This document shows positions 8,497 through 17,924 of a stretch of 64,000 nt of DNA, piece by piece (position 1 is the stretch's first letter; each line of letters starts with the position of its first letter). The DNA is from HGM04593 sp045631905 (GTDB lineage: Bacteria > Bacteroidota > Bacteroidia > Bacteroidales > Bacteroidaceae). The notes under the pieces are model-generated. The model had not been told where the DNA came from. It saw only the letters and a list, made by a program, of their open reading frames with translations, and searched no databases. The stretch lies in the NCBI GenBank assembly GCA_045631905.1, contig JAZQVO010000040.1, forward strand, positions 89,332-153,331, written 5' to 3'. The position numbers and the translations under genes were made by a program.

Positions 8497-10353
8497 TCAG
8501 AACGGGAAGAGGAACGGCAACACAAGAATCATCACAACACCCAAAATTATCTGCAAGGGCAAACCCACCTTCACATAATCCATGAAATTATACTGACCGG
8601 CCGGCATCACAAGCGCATTAGGCGGTGTTGAGAAAGGCGAAGCAAAGCAAAGGCTCGCACCAAGTGTCACGGCAAACAAGAACGGTACCGGGCTCACACC
8701 CACCTGCTGAGCACTGCTCATGGCAATAGGAGCCAAAAGTACAGCCGTTGCAGTGTTGCTTATGAACATGGTCATAAACGAAGTTGTAAAATAAATTCCT
8801 GCAAGCAGAGCCAAGGGGCCGAAATTACCCAAACTGCTCACCAAAGAATTTGAGATCCATGCCGAAACTCCTGTTTTCTGCAAAGCCACCGACATAGGCA
8901 TCATTGCGGCAATAAGCACCACACTCTCCCAATTTATGGTTTTATAGGCCGCCTCCACATTGCGGAAACAACCTGTAAGCACCATGAGCAAGCCCGCAAT
9001 CATTACAGCCGTTACGGGAGCTATGGGGATAAAGTCGAGAGCCATCACAGCAATCATCGCCGCCATAATCAACGCGGCAACAGGAGCCTTATAGTCGAGA
9101 GTCACCTTTGCGGCCTCCTCCAAGGGACGACCAAGCACAATCCATTCACTGCTCTCGTTTTCGAGTTTGGCAATATTATCCCATGCACCTTGCACCAAAA
9201 GCACGTCGCCACTATGAATAGTCTCGTCGGCTATACCCTGTAATATATACTTTTTTTTGCGACAAATACCCAAAACACTCACATTATACTTACTCCTGAA
9301 ACCCACCTCGCGTATGGTTTTGTTCACCACGGTAGAGGTAGACATCAAAACAATCTCTGCAACACCGATATTGTAAAAATCGAGCCCCTTTTTGCCACCC
9401 TTCTCCTGCTCGCTATCGTTAAGAATGAGCAATTTGTATTTATCGGCAAAAACCTTTACAATCTCTTCGTTTCCCGAAACATACAACACATCGTCGGTAC
9501 GCAACACCGTGTCGGAATCTACCGCCTGCTGTGTAGCACCCTTCAATATTCTGCGCTTACTGCGTTCCAGATGGCGCAACTCGATAATATTCAACCCATA
9601 TTTTTTGCGGATATTGAGCTCACCTATCATCTTACCTACAACGAGCGACGACGCGACAACCTGCAAACGGTGCAAGTTGCTCGATATACCATACTCTGTG
9701 ACAAGCGTCTTTAACGACTTACCACTGCTCGCACTTGCCGAGCTCAAAGCACCCGACTTCGAAAGAAACCTCTTGCTCAACGGCATGAGCAACATTGTAC
9801 CCACAACCGCACAAATGAGGCCGACAGGCAGGAAGGTGAAGAAACCCAATCCCTCGTAACCATTAGAGATAAGTTCATCGTTAATCACAAGGTTAGGCGG
9901 TGTACCGATGAGTGTCATCATACCACTCATACTGCTGGCAAAGGCAAGAGGCATGAGCAACCTTGCAGGGTTCATCTTCACGCTCATGGCCATGCTCACC
10001 ACGATTGGAATCATTATGGCAACGGTACCTGTGTTGCTTACAAAAGCACCCATGAGAGACGTAACAGCCATCACAAGCAAAAAGAGCTTTGTCTCGCTGT
10101 TCCCCGCAAACCTCATGAGGCGCGAGCTAATCATCTTTGCAAGACCCGTTTGAAAGATAGCTCCACCTACCACAAAAAGACCAATCATCATAATTATGAC
10201 ACTACTCGAAAAACCCGACAAAGCCTCATCGGGCGTGAGCACCCCCGCCGCAACCAAGGTTACCAAGGAACATAGAGCCACAATGTCGGAACGCACTTTT
10301 CCCGATATGAAAAAAGCCACCGAAAGCAAAAGAACGATTATTGTAATGACCAT
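8497..10353 (-). CDS. SLC13/DASS-family permease with TrkA-C regulatory domains
   Basis: A 618-residue inner-membrane transporter of the divalent anion:sodium symporter (SLC13, ArsB/NhaD) superfamily. Two blocks of membrane helices (about 1-190 and 405-618) flank a cytoplasmic insert (about 200-375) holding two TrkA-C/RCK-C-like domains, a layout seen in many bacterial members. Each half carries a related transport signature: S-N-T-G-T-V-A-I-M-I-P in the first, S-N-T-A-T-A-V-L-L-A-P in the second. Substrates in the family include sulfate, phosphate and dicarboxylates; the sequence does not say which applies. It is a single-gene unit with a well-formed promoter (10392-10422). Confidence 0.88.
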   Translation of the reverse strand: MVITIIVLLLSVAFFISGKVRSDIVALCSLVTLVAAGVLTPDEALSGFSSSVIIMMIGLFVVGGAIFQTGLAKMISSRLMRFAGNSETKLFLLVMAVTSLMGAFVSNTGTVAIMIPIVVSMAMSVKMNPARLLMPLAFASSMSGMMTLIGTPPNLVINDELISNGYEGLGFFTFLPVGLICAVVGTMLLMPLSKRFLSKSGALSSASASSGKSLKTLVTEYGISSNLHRLQVVASSLVVGKMIGELNIRKKYGLNIIELRHLERSKRRILKGATQQAVDSDTVLRTDDVLYVSGNEEIVKVFADKYKLLILNDSEQEKGGKKGLDFYNIGVAEIVLMSTSTVVNKTIREVGFRSKYNVSVLGICRKKKYILQGIADETIHSGDVLLVQGAWDNIAKLENESSEWIVLGRPLEEAAKVTLDYKAPVAALIMAAMIAVMALDFIPIAPVTAVMIAGLLMVLTGCFRNVEAAYKTINWESVVLIAAMMPMSVALQKTGVSAWISNSLVSSLGNFGPLALLAGIYFTTSFMTMFISNTATAVLLAPIAMSSAQQVGVSPVPFLFAVTLGASLCFASPFSTPPNALVMPAGQYNFMDYVKVGLPLQIILGVVMILVLPFLFPF

Positions 10354-10391
10354 AGTATAAAATTATCTTGATATTTTATATTTTAAGTTTG

Positions 10392-10422
10392 CAAATTTAA
10401 TAAAAATAGCGTTTAAAACAAA
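10392..10422 (-). promoter_or_regulatory. Bacteroidota promoter of the SLC13 permease
   Basis: On the minus strand, TTTG (10422-10419), exactly 19 bases, then TAAATTTG (10399-10392). This is a full match to the TTTG-N19-TAnnTTTG consensus, about 40 bases before the start codon. Confidence 0.62.
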
Positions 10423-10515
10423 GGGAGAGAGCCCCCGAAAATATCAAACACTTTTTTTTGACAGCACAAGCCCCAAAATATCACCGTAAATTTAAGAACA
10501 AACAAATTTTCTATA

Positions 10516-10523
10516 TATTTTTG
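10516..10523 (+). promoter_or_regulatory. Putative -7 box for tamB
   Basis: TATTTTTG matches TAnnTTTG, with a TTTA at 10491-10494 as a weak -33 element (21-base spacing). A transcript from here would begin near 10530, just upstream of the in-frame region that encodes the TamB membrane helix. Confidence 0.4.
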
Positions 10524-10606
10524 CATGTAAAGAAAGAATAAGGCATATAAAACCATTCAAATACATAATAATTACCGTTGCGACACTCTTAATTACCATC
10601 TATGGA

Positions 10607-13600
10607 GTGTCCATGCTTATGCGCCTCGATGCTGTACAGCACCGTGTAGCTCTTTCTATTACCCGCATGCTGGCCGACAACGAACTACCCATAGAGGTGG
10701 GCTCGATACAGGTGCGCCACCTCAACCGGGTTATTTTAAGGGAGATACACATAAAAGACGAAAAAGGAGATACCGCGGTAGACATACCGCAAATAACAGC
10801 CCACCTGTCGCCCCTCCACCTACTCAAAGGCGATATACAAGTAAACACAGTTACCATAAAGCAACCAACGATAAAACTATACAAGAAAGAGGCCAACTCC
10901 CCCTTAAACATACAATTTATAATTGACAAGCTCGCCGGAGGTGACAACAAAAACAACAACACAACCCCCAACATAAGAATAAACCAAATACAACTGTACG
11001 ATGGCAAGTTCACATACGACGTAAAAGAGAGCACAACAACAAAAGCCACCTTCGACCCATCGCACATAAAGATTGACGACATAGCACTCAACATATCACT
11101 GAAAAAGCTCAACAGCGACACGTTGAGCCTCTACCTGCGCACCCTTTCGTGCAAAGAGCGCACAGGCCTAAGCTTAAAACGACTATCGGCAAGAATAAAC
11201 GCCAACCCCGCAAGAACCGACATAAAAGATTTAGTCATATCCCTTCCGCAAACAAAAATAAAAGCCGATGCCATAAGCATAAGCCACAAGAAGAACAGCC
11301 CCATAGGCATAAACGGAGAGATATACAGCAAAGCCATCGTACCTGCCGACTTTGTCGCATTCAGCCCGATATTAAAAAGAGAACTACCAAGCGTTGCAAC
11401 AAACATAGGCCTGAAAGGCAACAAAGAGAAGATGCTATGCACCATCGACCTGAGAGGGTGCGACAGCAGTATACAAATGTCGGCAACCGGTAAAATAACC
11501 AACACCGGCAAGCGCAAAAACAAAAGCATAGAGCTACAACTTAACGAAGGCACAATAACCGAAAAAGGAACAACCCACATACAAACAATCCTTGCCGACA
11601 GCACCGGACAACTCGATATTCTCAAAAAACTAGGTAAAATAGAACTTAAAGGCAAAGCAACCATTGCCAACGAAACACTACACACCAACATCAACATTTT
11701 AAGCGAAAGCGGAAACATAAAAGGATATGCCACGATAGACAAACAGAGCAACTACACAGGCGAGTTCGCGACACAAGACATAAACCTGGGCAAAATATTG
11801 CAAAACAACAGCACCGACTGCTGCGATGCGCTCATAACCACAAACGGCAACTTGTCGAGCAACAACCCCACAGGGAAAATAAATGCCACACTAACCTCTT
11901 TCGACTACAAAGGTTACGAATACGCCCCCATAACCCTGCACGGAGAGTGGGACAACAACAACATCATGGCAACAACCATATGCAACGACAAAAACGCAAC
12001 CGCACACATCAACATCATCATAAATAACAGCAACGAACAAAACATAACACTTAAAGCACGCATAGACACACTCGACCTGCACCACCTCAATCTAATAGAG
12101 AACAGCAAAGGCGCCATCTCAACCACCATCGAAGGCAATTACCGACTATGCAAAGAGGACAAATTTGCCCTCGACACGCGAGTATACAACATAACACTCT
12201 TCACACCCGAAGAGAGCCACAACCTGCACAACCTGCACATAACCGACAACAACCTATCGGGCACAAGATACCTCATAGCATCGTCGGACATTGCCGACAT
12301 AAATGTTGCAGGACATTTTAATTACACCACCCTCGCAAAAACATTTGAAGAGATTGCACGTATCCACCTGCCTGCTATAATGCCGGTTGGCTCATACACA
12401 CAACCAACAAACGAGTACAGCTTCAAGATAGACTTAAAAGAGACAACAGCCGTAAGCCAGCTTTTCGACCTGCCTGTGAGCATAGGTGAACGCTCCACAA
12501 TCCTGGGAAACTGCGACGACAACCGCAAATACTTCTACGTAAAATCGGAGCTTAAAGACGTAGTGTACAACAAACAAGAGTACAGCAAAGTAGATGCCAC
12601 AATAATATCGAACAACGACAAATTAACATTCAACGCCGACCTCATAAACAACGCAAAAACAACAAAAGATAAAAAAAGAGAGAAACACCCGGCCACAATA
12701 ATCAATATAAGTTCCACAGCAAGCAACAACCAGATAGCCAACCAAATAACATGGAAGGAGTACACCGAAGAGAACAACAAACAAATAACCGACACTCTGC
12801 CCGCAAAAAACAGAGGCTCGTTTGAGTTCAATGTAGCCCTCTCAAAGAACGCAAGCTACGGAACCGACTTTATAACAACAATAAAGCCCAACACCATCTT
12901 ATACAACGGAACAAAATGGGAGCTGTCGCCCTGCACGATAACAGGAGAAAATAACAGATACACAATAAACGACCTGCTTCTCAACAGCGAAAAACAATCG
13001 CTCCACATAAACGGAACGATAGGCAAAAGCGAAGAGGACAACCTCGCCATAAACCTCGGTCAGATAGACTTAGATGCGATATTGAAACTCGTAAACTTCA
13101 CAGCCGTGCGGTTCGGCGGTAAAACCACCGGAAGCATCTCGCTCAGTCGCATGCTCAACACACCACAAGTAAGCACAACGCTTAAAGTAAAAGACTTCAC
13201 ATTCCACGAAGGCTACATGGGCGACCTCGACTTCGAAGGGCGTTGGAACGAAGAAAACAAAGCCATCGAGCTGCAAGGCGACATATACGACATAGACAAC
13301 GCACACACAATAGTAAAAGGCATAGTGTCGCCGGCCAACGACACAATACACCTGCACATCGCCGCCGACCGCACAAGGCTGGCGTTCCTCAACAGCATGC
13401 TCAGCGGAATAATCTCCGATGTTAAAGCCAACGTAACAGGCGACATATATGTAACAGGCCCCATGGGCTCTATCAATCTCCTGGGAAAAGGAAGCGCCAA
13501 AGGCACCATGCGTCTTGTTGCAACAAACGCCACATACAATCTCTTGGGCGACACCATAAGGCTGACACACAACAAAATGAGCTTCGACCGGTTTAAGATT

Positions 13601-14953
13601 GCCGACTTAAAAGGACACAAAGGAGAGCTCACAGGCAGTGTGAACCACGACTGCTTGGGCGACTTTACTTGCAACTTCAACATCGAAGCCGACAACCTGC
13701 TTGCCTACCACTCCCCCTACTTCGACGAAAACCCCTTCTACGGCACCGCCTATGTAACCGGCGATGCAAGCCTCACAGCCGACGACCGCGGAATATTCCT
13801 GCATGCCGACGTGAGCAGTGACGAAGGCTCCTCGTTCGTGTACGATGCAGGTAGCATGGGCAGTGTCACAAACAGCAACTTTATAACCTTCATCGACAGT
13901 CGCAAACACCACCAAGAAGATAAAAAAGAGAAAGAGGCAAAAAACGCCAACTCCCTTTTGAGCCGTCTCAACCTCGAATTTATGCTCGACATCACCCAAG
14001 ACATGCAACTAAGGGTATACACAAACGTCAAAACCGAAGACTACATCGACCTCTACGGCAACGGCCCCATCACAGCCATATACGATGAAAAAGACGGGTT
14101 CAGCATGAAGGGAAACCTCGCACTCGAACGAGGCACATACAAATTCACCATGCAGGACATCTTCCCCAAAGAGTTCGACATAATAAAAGGTAGCACACTC
14201 ACATTCGACGGCGACCCCTTTGAGGCCGACCTCAACCTCAAAACCAAATACTTAGTGCCAAGCGCATCGCTCAGCGACCTCGACCCCAACGGTAAACGCC
14301 ACAAGAGCGTAAAGGTAAACTGCCTTATGAACATCACAGGCAAGCTCGAAGCACCACAACTCGACTTTGACATAGAGCTACCCGATGCCAACGAAGAACA
14401 ACGCGAACTACTGGCAAGCGCAGTAAACACCCCCGAACAAAAGAACATGCAGTTCATCTACCTTATGGGTATCGGAAAATTCTACACCTACGACTACAAC
14501 CGTAGCGAAAACGGCACACAAAGTTCAAGCGCCATGGAGTCGCTCATATCCAACACAATATCGGGACAGCTGAACAACATGTTATCACAAATTATAGACA
14601 ACAAAAACTGGAACATATCGGGTAATTTCAGCAGTAGCGAAAGAGGCTGGAACAGTATGGAGATAGAAGGCATACTCGAAGGCCGTCTGCTCGACAACCG
14701 CCTGCTCATAAACGGGAACTTCGGATACCGCGAGAACCCCATGGCCAACACCAACTTTGTGGGCGATTTTGAGGTACAGTGGTTACTCGACAAAAACGGC
14801 AACGTAAGCCTCAAAGCCTACAACAAAACCAACGACCGCTACTTCTCGGAATCGACACTCACCACCCAAGGAGCCGGAATTATACTGCGACACGACTTCA
14901 ACGAATGGCGCTGGTGGCTGCGCAAGAATAAAAAAGAGAAAGAGCAACCATAA
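10607..14953 (+). CDS. tamB: Translocation/assembly module TamB (DUF490)
   Basis: A giant AsmA/TamB-like protein (1448 residues from the GTG given here). It should span the periplasm as a long beta-taco and transport lipids or assist outer-membrane protein insertion. The N-terminal part (E-V-G-S-I-Q-V-R-H-L-N-R-V-I-L-R-E-I) is the AsmA-like start, and the last 400 residues are the conserved DUF490/TamB domain ending near W-W-L-R-K-N-K. No canonical start codon exists upstream, yet the in-frame codons from about 10538 to 10606 encode a basic stretch and a hydrophobic helix. This is the inner-membrane anchor expected of TamB. The true N-terminus is therefore probably upstream, at a non-standard codon (ATA at 10538 is the best placed) or behind a sequence error. 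Confidence 0.88.
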   Translation: MSMLMRLDAVQHRVALSITRMLADNELPIEVGSIQVRHLNRVILREIHIKDEKGDTAVDIPQITAHLSPLHLLKGDIQVNTVTIKQPTIKLYKKEANSPLNIQFIIDKLAGGDNKNNNTTPNIRINQIQLYDGKFTYDVKESTTTKATFDPSHIKIDDIALNISLKKLNSDTLSLYLRTLSCKERTGLSLKRLSARINANPARTDIKDLVISLPQTKIKADAISISHKKNSPIGINGEIYSKAIVPADFVAFSPILKRELPSVATNIGLKGNKEKMLCTIDLRGCDSSIQMSATGKITNTGKRKNKSIELQLNEGTITEKGTTHIQTILADSTGQLDILKKLGKIELKGKATIANETLHTNINILSESGNIKGYATIDKQSNYTGEFATQDINLGKILQNNSTDCCDALITTNGNLSSNNPTGKINATLTSFDYKGYEYAPITLHGEWDNNNIMATTICNDKNATAHINIIINNSNEQNITLKARIDTLDLHHLNLIENSKGAISTTIEGNYRLCKEDKFALDTRVYNITLFTPEESHNLHNLHITDNNLSGTRYLIASSDIADINVAGHFNYTTLAKTFEEIARIHLPAIMPVGSYTQPTNEYSFKIDLKETTAVSQLFDLPVSIGERSTILGNCDDNRKYFYVKSELKDVVYNKQEYSKVDATIISNNDKLTFNADLINNAKTTKDKKREKHPATIINISSTASNNQIANQITWKEYTEENNKQITDTLPAKNRGSFEFNVALSKNASYGTDFITTIKPNTILYNGTKWELSPCTITGENNRYTINDLLLNSEKQSLHINGTIGKSEEDNLAINLGQIDLDAILKLVNFTAVRFGGKTTGSISLSRMLNTPQVSTTLKVKDFTFHEGYMGDLDFEGRWNEENKAIELQGDIYDIDNAHTIVKGIVSPANDTIHLHIAADRTRLAFLNSMLSGIISDVKANVTGDIYVTGPMGSINLLGKGSAKGTMRLVATNATYNLLGDTIRLTHNKMSFDRFKIADLKGHKGELTGSVNHDCLGDFTCNFNIEADNLLAYHSPYFDENPFYGTAYVTGDASLTADDRGIFLHADVSSDEGSSFVYDAGSMGSVTNSNFITFIDSRKHHQEDKKEKEAKNANSLLSRLNLEFMLDITQDMQLRVYTNVKTEDYIDLYGNGPITAIYDEKDGFSMKGNLALERGTYKFTMQDIFPKEFDIIKGSTLTFDGDPFEADLNLKTKYLVPSASLSDLDPNGKRHKSVKVNCLMNITGKLEAPQLDFDIELPDANEEQRELLASAVNTPEQKNMQFIYLMGIGKFYTYDYNRSENGTQSSSAMESLISNTISGQLNNMLSQIIDNKNWNISGNFSSSERGWNSMEIEGILEGRLLDNRLLINGNFGYRENPMANTNFVGDFEVQWLLDKNGNVSLKAYNKTNDRYFSESTLTTQGAGIILRHDFNEWRWWLRKNKKEKEQP

Positions 14954-14968
14954 ACAAGAAAATAATGG

Positions 14969-14976
14969 TATATTCG
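14969..14976 (+). promoter_or_regulatory. Putative -7 box for the transcarbamylase gene
   Basis: TATATTCG, a TAnnTTCG variant, 30 bases before the start codon and just after the tamB stop. No -33 element is evident. Confidence 0.35.
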
Positions 14977-15005
14977 CAAAATAATATAAAAAAGCATAAA
15001 AAACA

Positions 15006-15959
15006 ATGAGAAATTTTATAACAGTAAACGACATAGGCGACCTGAAAAGCGCCGTAAAAGAGGCATTAGAGATAAAAGCCGACCGCTACAAATACTGCGA
15101 GCTTGGCAAGAACAAAACCCTCATGATGGTATTCTTCAACTCGAGCCTTCGCACCCGTCTGAGCACACAAAAAGCAGCCCTCAACCTCGGCATGAATGTA
15201 ATAGTGCTCGACATAAACCAAGGAGCATGGAAACTTGAAACCGAGCGAGGAGTAATTATGGACGGCGACAAACCCGAACACCTGTTAGAAGCAATCCCCG
15301 TGATGGGTAGCTACTGCGACGTAATAGGCGTGCGCTCTTTCGCCCGTTTCGAGAGCAAAGAGGACGATTACAACGAAGTAATACTCAACCAATTTATAAA
15401 ATATTCAGGTCGCCCCGTCTTTTCTATGGAGGCAGCAACACGCCACCCACTACAAAGCTTTGCCGACCTCATAACCATCGAAGAGCACAAAACAAAAGAA
15501 CGCCCCAAAGTGGTGCTCACATGGGCCCCCCACCCCAAAGCACTCCCCCAAGCCGTCCCCAACTCCTTTGCCGAGTGGATGAATGCCACCGACTACGAGT
15601 TTGTGATAACACACCCCAAGGGCTACGAGCTCGACCCCGCATTTGTAGGTAACGCCCACGTAGAATACGACCAGATGAAAGCCTTCGAAGGTGCCGATTT
15701 TATATACGCGAAAAACTGGTCGGCCTACACAGGCGACAACTACGGCAAGGTTATCAGCACCGACCGCAGCTGGACAGTGAGCGAACGCCAGATGGCAGTA
15801 ACCAACAACGCACACTTCATGCACTGCCTCCCCGTGCGTCGCAACATGATTGTAACCGACGATGTTATAGAGAGCCCCCGTTCACTTGTTATCCCCGAAG
15901 CCGCAAACCGCGAAATTTCGGCAACCGTGGTGCTCAAAAGAATAATTGAAAATTTGTAA
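15006..15959 (+). CDS. argF': N-succinylornithine (N-acetylornithine-type) carbamoyltransferase
   Basis: A transcarbamylase of arginine synthesis that transfers the carbamoyl group from carbamoyl phosphate to an N-acylated ornithine. The 317-residue protein has the carbamoyl-phosphate loop S-S-L-R-T-R at 46-51 rather than the STRT of ordinary ornithine transcarbamylase. It also has H-P-L-Q-S-F-A-D near 147-154 and H-C-L-P-V-R-R-N near 274-281. Residue 90, in the loop D-G-D-K-P-E-H, is proline. In the Bacteroides fragilis enzyme proline at this position goes with succinylornithine specificity, while Xanthomonas acetylornithine enzymes have glutamate. Succinylornithine is therefore the likely substrate. 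It follows tamB by 52 bases and ends at a palindromic terminator. Confidence 0.93.
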   Translation: MRNFITVNDIGDLKSAVKEALEIKADRYKYCELGKNKTLMMVFFNSSLRTRLSTQKAALNLGMNVIVLDINQGAWKLETERGVIMDGDKPEHLLEAIPVMGSYCDVIGVRSFARFESKEDDYNEVILNQFIKYSGRPVFSMEAATRHPLQSFADLITIEEHKTKERPKVVLTWAPHPKALPQAVPNSFAEWMNATDYEFVITHPKGYELDPAFVGNAHVEYDQMKAFEGADFIYAKNWSAYTGDNYGKVISTDRSWTVSERQMAVTNNAHFMHCLPVRRNMIVTDDVIESPRSLVIPEAANREISATVVLKRIIENL

Positions 15960-16075
15960 AACAACACACGTAAAAGGTGGAAAAGCCGAAATGCCCGCAG
16001 GTACACAAATGCAAGCAACTGTACTTTCTAGCACCGAAATTTCTATAAATTAAAAGTAGACACGCTCTCTCTATT

Positions 16076-16103
16076 AAAAAGGTTGCCATGGCAACCTTTT
16101 TTT
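16076..16103. terminator. Palindromic rho-independent terminator
   Basis: A-run, then the perfect 16-base palindrome GGTTGCCATGGCAACC, then a run of seven T. It closes the transcarbamylase transcript and sits directly upstream of the TSUP promoter. Confidence 0.85.
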
Positions 16104-16121
16104 ACAAATAAATTGGTAACG

Positions 16122-16152
16122 TTGGCAAATGGGATAGAAAAACATACATTTG
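16122..16152 (+). promoter_or_regulatory. Promoter of the TSUP-family exporter gene
   Basis: TTGG (16122-16125), 19 bases, then TACATTTG (16145-16152). Spacing and -7 box fit the Bacteroidota consensus. The start codon chosen for the gene is 17 bases downstream. Confidence 0.5.
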
Positions 16153-16169
16153 CAGAAATTTTACAAATT

Positions 16170-16898
16170 ATGCAAACCACACACCTACTCATATTCATGC
16201 TATCCATCGCCGCCAGCTTCATACAAAGAGCCAGCGGGTTCGGCTTCGGGATATTTGTAATGATGTTCTTCCCCTTCATTCTCCCCACATACGGCGAGAG
16301 CATCACCCTGTCGGGGTTACTTGCAGGCTCCACCGCGTTGTTCATAACCCTGCGTCATTGGAGACACATCTGCTGGCGCAGTGTGGCAATAATAATCCTT
16401 TTCAACATAGTTGCATCATATTTTGCGATAGAATTCATGGCATCGATAGGTAACGACACCATGAAACGGTTGCTTGGAGCGGTACTCGTTGCAGTCTCGC
16501 TCTATTTTCTATTTTGGGAGAAGAGAGTAACAAACGCACTGCAATCGAACAAAGCAAAGATAGCGATAGGAACGACCAGCGGAATTATGGGAGGCATGTT
16601 TGCGATGCCCGGCCCTCCCGTGGCACTCTACTGCATAGGTGCAATAAAAGACAAAATGCAATACATGGCAACCATGCAGGCACTCTCGGTGGTTTTCAAC
16701 ATCTTCTACACCTCGTTCCGCGCACAAGCAGGGTTCTTCACACAAAACACCCTATTATACTATGCTGTCGGAATATGGGGAGTAATCATAGGCTCGCTTG
16801 CCGGCGCATGGTGCTTTAAGAGAATAAGTCGCGACACCCTGAAAAAAATTGTTTGCATCATAATGATAGTAAACGGAATTATCGCCATGCTCAAATAG
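16170..16898 (+). CDS. TSUP (TauE/SafE) family sulfite/anion exporter-like membrane protein
   Basis: A 242-residue polytopic membrane protein of the TauE/SafE (TSUP) family. It has about seven to eight hydrophobic segments and two related half-repeats, each carrying a glycine/proline-rich signature: R-A-S-G-F-G-F-G-I-F in the first half, S-G-I-M-G-G-M-F-A-M-P-G-P-P in the second. Family members export sulfite, sulfoacetate or other small organosulfur anions; the substrate here is not known. I chose the ATG at 16170 because upstream in-frame codons run through the promoter -7 box. The gene is monocistronic. Confidence 0.85.
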   Translation: MQTTHLLIFMLSIAASFIQRASGFGFGIFVMMFFPFILPTYGESITLSGLLAGSTALFITLRHWRHICWRSVAIIILFNIVASYFAIEFMASIGNDTMKRLLGAVLVAVSLYFLFWEKRVTNALQSNKAKIAIGTTSGIMGGMFAMPGPPVALYCIGAIKDKMQYMATMQALSVVFNIFYTSFRAQAGFFTQNTLLYYAVGIWGVIIGSLAGAWCFKRISRDTLKKIVCIIMIVNGIIAMLK

Positions 16899-16945
16899 CG
16901 GGTCGAAGGAGTAAAGAGATTCTTGCCTCTATTCACAAAAACCTA

Positions 16946-17323
16946 TCAAAACAGCAAGGCAACCTTATAGCCTACCGCGACAAGAGCCAGCCCCGTCACA
17001 ATGCTCAACAAGAGATAAATAATAAAAGCGGTGATATTACCACTCTGCAACATCAGCACACCCTCATGCGCAAAAGCCGAAAAGGTTGTGAAACCACCGC
17101 AAAAGCCTGTCGTGAGCAACAGACACCACATATTAGAAGGCATGCTGTGCTTGTGAAACAGAGCAAAAACAACACCGAACAAGAAACAACCCAAGAGGTT
17201 CACCATTAAGGTACCCCATGGAAAGCCCTGCCCTGCAATATTTTTCATAAGCGTCGATATATAAAACCTTGACGCACCACCTAAAAAACTGCCGACACCA
17301 ACAAGCAATAGCGATTTTATCAT
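16946..17323 (-). CDS. crcB: Fluoride ion channel CrcB/Fluc
   Basis: A dual-topology fluoride channel that lets cells expel F- through a double-barrelled homodimer. The 125-residue protein has four membrane helices and the family signatures G-G-A-S-R-F near residues 15-20, G-T-L-M-V-N-L-L-G-C near 37-46, and G-F-C-G-G-F-T-T-F-S-A-F near 73-84, which holds the pore Phe and Na+-site residues. A single subunit type is present, so it should form a homodimer. I found no convincing crcB fluoride riboswitch in the 230 bases upstream. Confidence 0.95.
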   Translation of the reverse strand: MIKSLLLVGVGSFLGGASRFYISTLMKNIAGQGFPWGTLMVNLLGCFLFGVVFALFHKHSMPSNMWCLLLTTGFCGGFTTFSAFAHEGVLMLQSGNITAFIIYLLLSIVTGLALVAVGYKVALLF

Positions 17324-17483
17324 ATACCTGTTACAATATTAAAGCCCCATGCACTCAACACGAGATATTCGAGGGCAAAAATATTACTTTTTACAGAAGA
17401 AGACAAAACAATGTCCGACATTAGTGCATGAGAAGCATATTTTCCCACATTCACCGACAAAACCAACACCATTAACTTCTTTT

Positions 17484-17548
17484 AACTACAAAAATTAGTT
17501 TGCTAACTAAAAATTATAGTTATTTGTATTCAACTAAAAATTATAGTT
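17484..17548. promoter_or_regulatory. Triple BlaI/MecI-type operator
   Basis: Three copies of the perfect inverted repeat AACTA-N7-TAGTT lie at 17484-17500, 17505-17521 and 17532-17548, with centres 21 and 27 bases apart. The second and third also share the same seven-base spacer. The last copy ends five bases before the blaI-like start codon. The half-site is close to the TACA/TGTA-type dyads of known BlaI/MecI operators, so autoregulation by the adjacent repressor is a sound inference. Confidence 0.8.
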
Positions 17549-17553
17549 GAAAT

Positions 17554-17916
17554 ATGAAAAAAGGACTTACAAAAAGAGAAGAGGAGATAATGGAGCTTTT
17601 TTGGCAAGAAGGCCCGCTGTTTGTAAAAGAACTTATACAGTTTTTCGACGAACCAAAACCGCACATAAATACAATTTCCACTATTGTGCGCGGGCTCGAA
17701 GAGAAAGGCTACATAGCGCACAAGGCCTACGGCAACACCTTTCAATACTACGCAACGGTTAGCAAAAACGAGTATGGAAAAAAAAGCTTAAAAAGCATTA
17801 TCAACCAATACTTTAAAAACTCGTACCTAAACGCAGTATCCTCGCTTGTGGAAGACGACCACATCTCCCTCGAAGAGCTCAAAGAGCTTATTGAAAAGAT
17901 AAACAAAGAGAAATAA
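17554..17916 (+). CDS. blaI: BlaI/MecI/CopY-family transcriptional repressor
   Basis: A 120-residue winged-helix repressor. The N-terminal half shows the family pattern (L-T-K-R-E-E-E-I-M-E-L-F-W near 5-17, I-N-T-I-S-T-I-V-R-G-L-E-E-K-G-Y-I near 38-54); the C-terminal part forms the dimer helices. Proteins of this type repress their own operon until a partner M56 membrane peptidase triggers their cleavage or release. The downstream gene, eight bases away, is exactly such a peptidase, and three operators sit in the promoter region. What signal is sensed is unknown; beta-lactam is one possibility, but no beta-lactamase gene is nearby. Confidence 0.92.
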   Translation: MKKGLTKREEEIMELFWQEGPLFVKELIQFFDEPKPHINTISTIVRGLEEKGYIAHKAYGNTFQYYATVSKNEYGKKSLKSIINQYFKNSYLNAVSSLVEDDHISLEELKELIEKINKEK

Positions 17917-17924
17917 CTCGCAAC

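Noticed and set aside
17324..17483. Possible fluoride (crcB) riboswitch before crcB
   Set aside because: I looked for the conserved crcB aptamer core upstream of the minus-strand gene and saw no matching stem-loop pattern.
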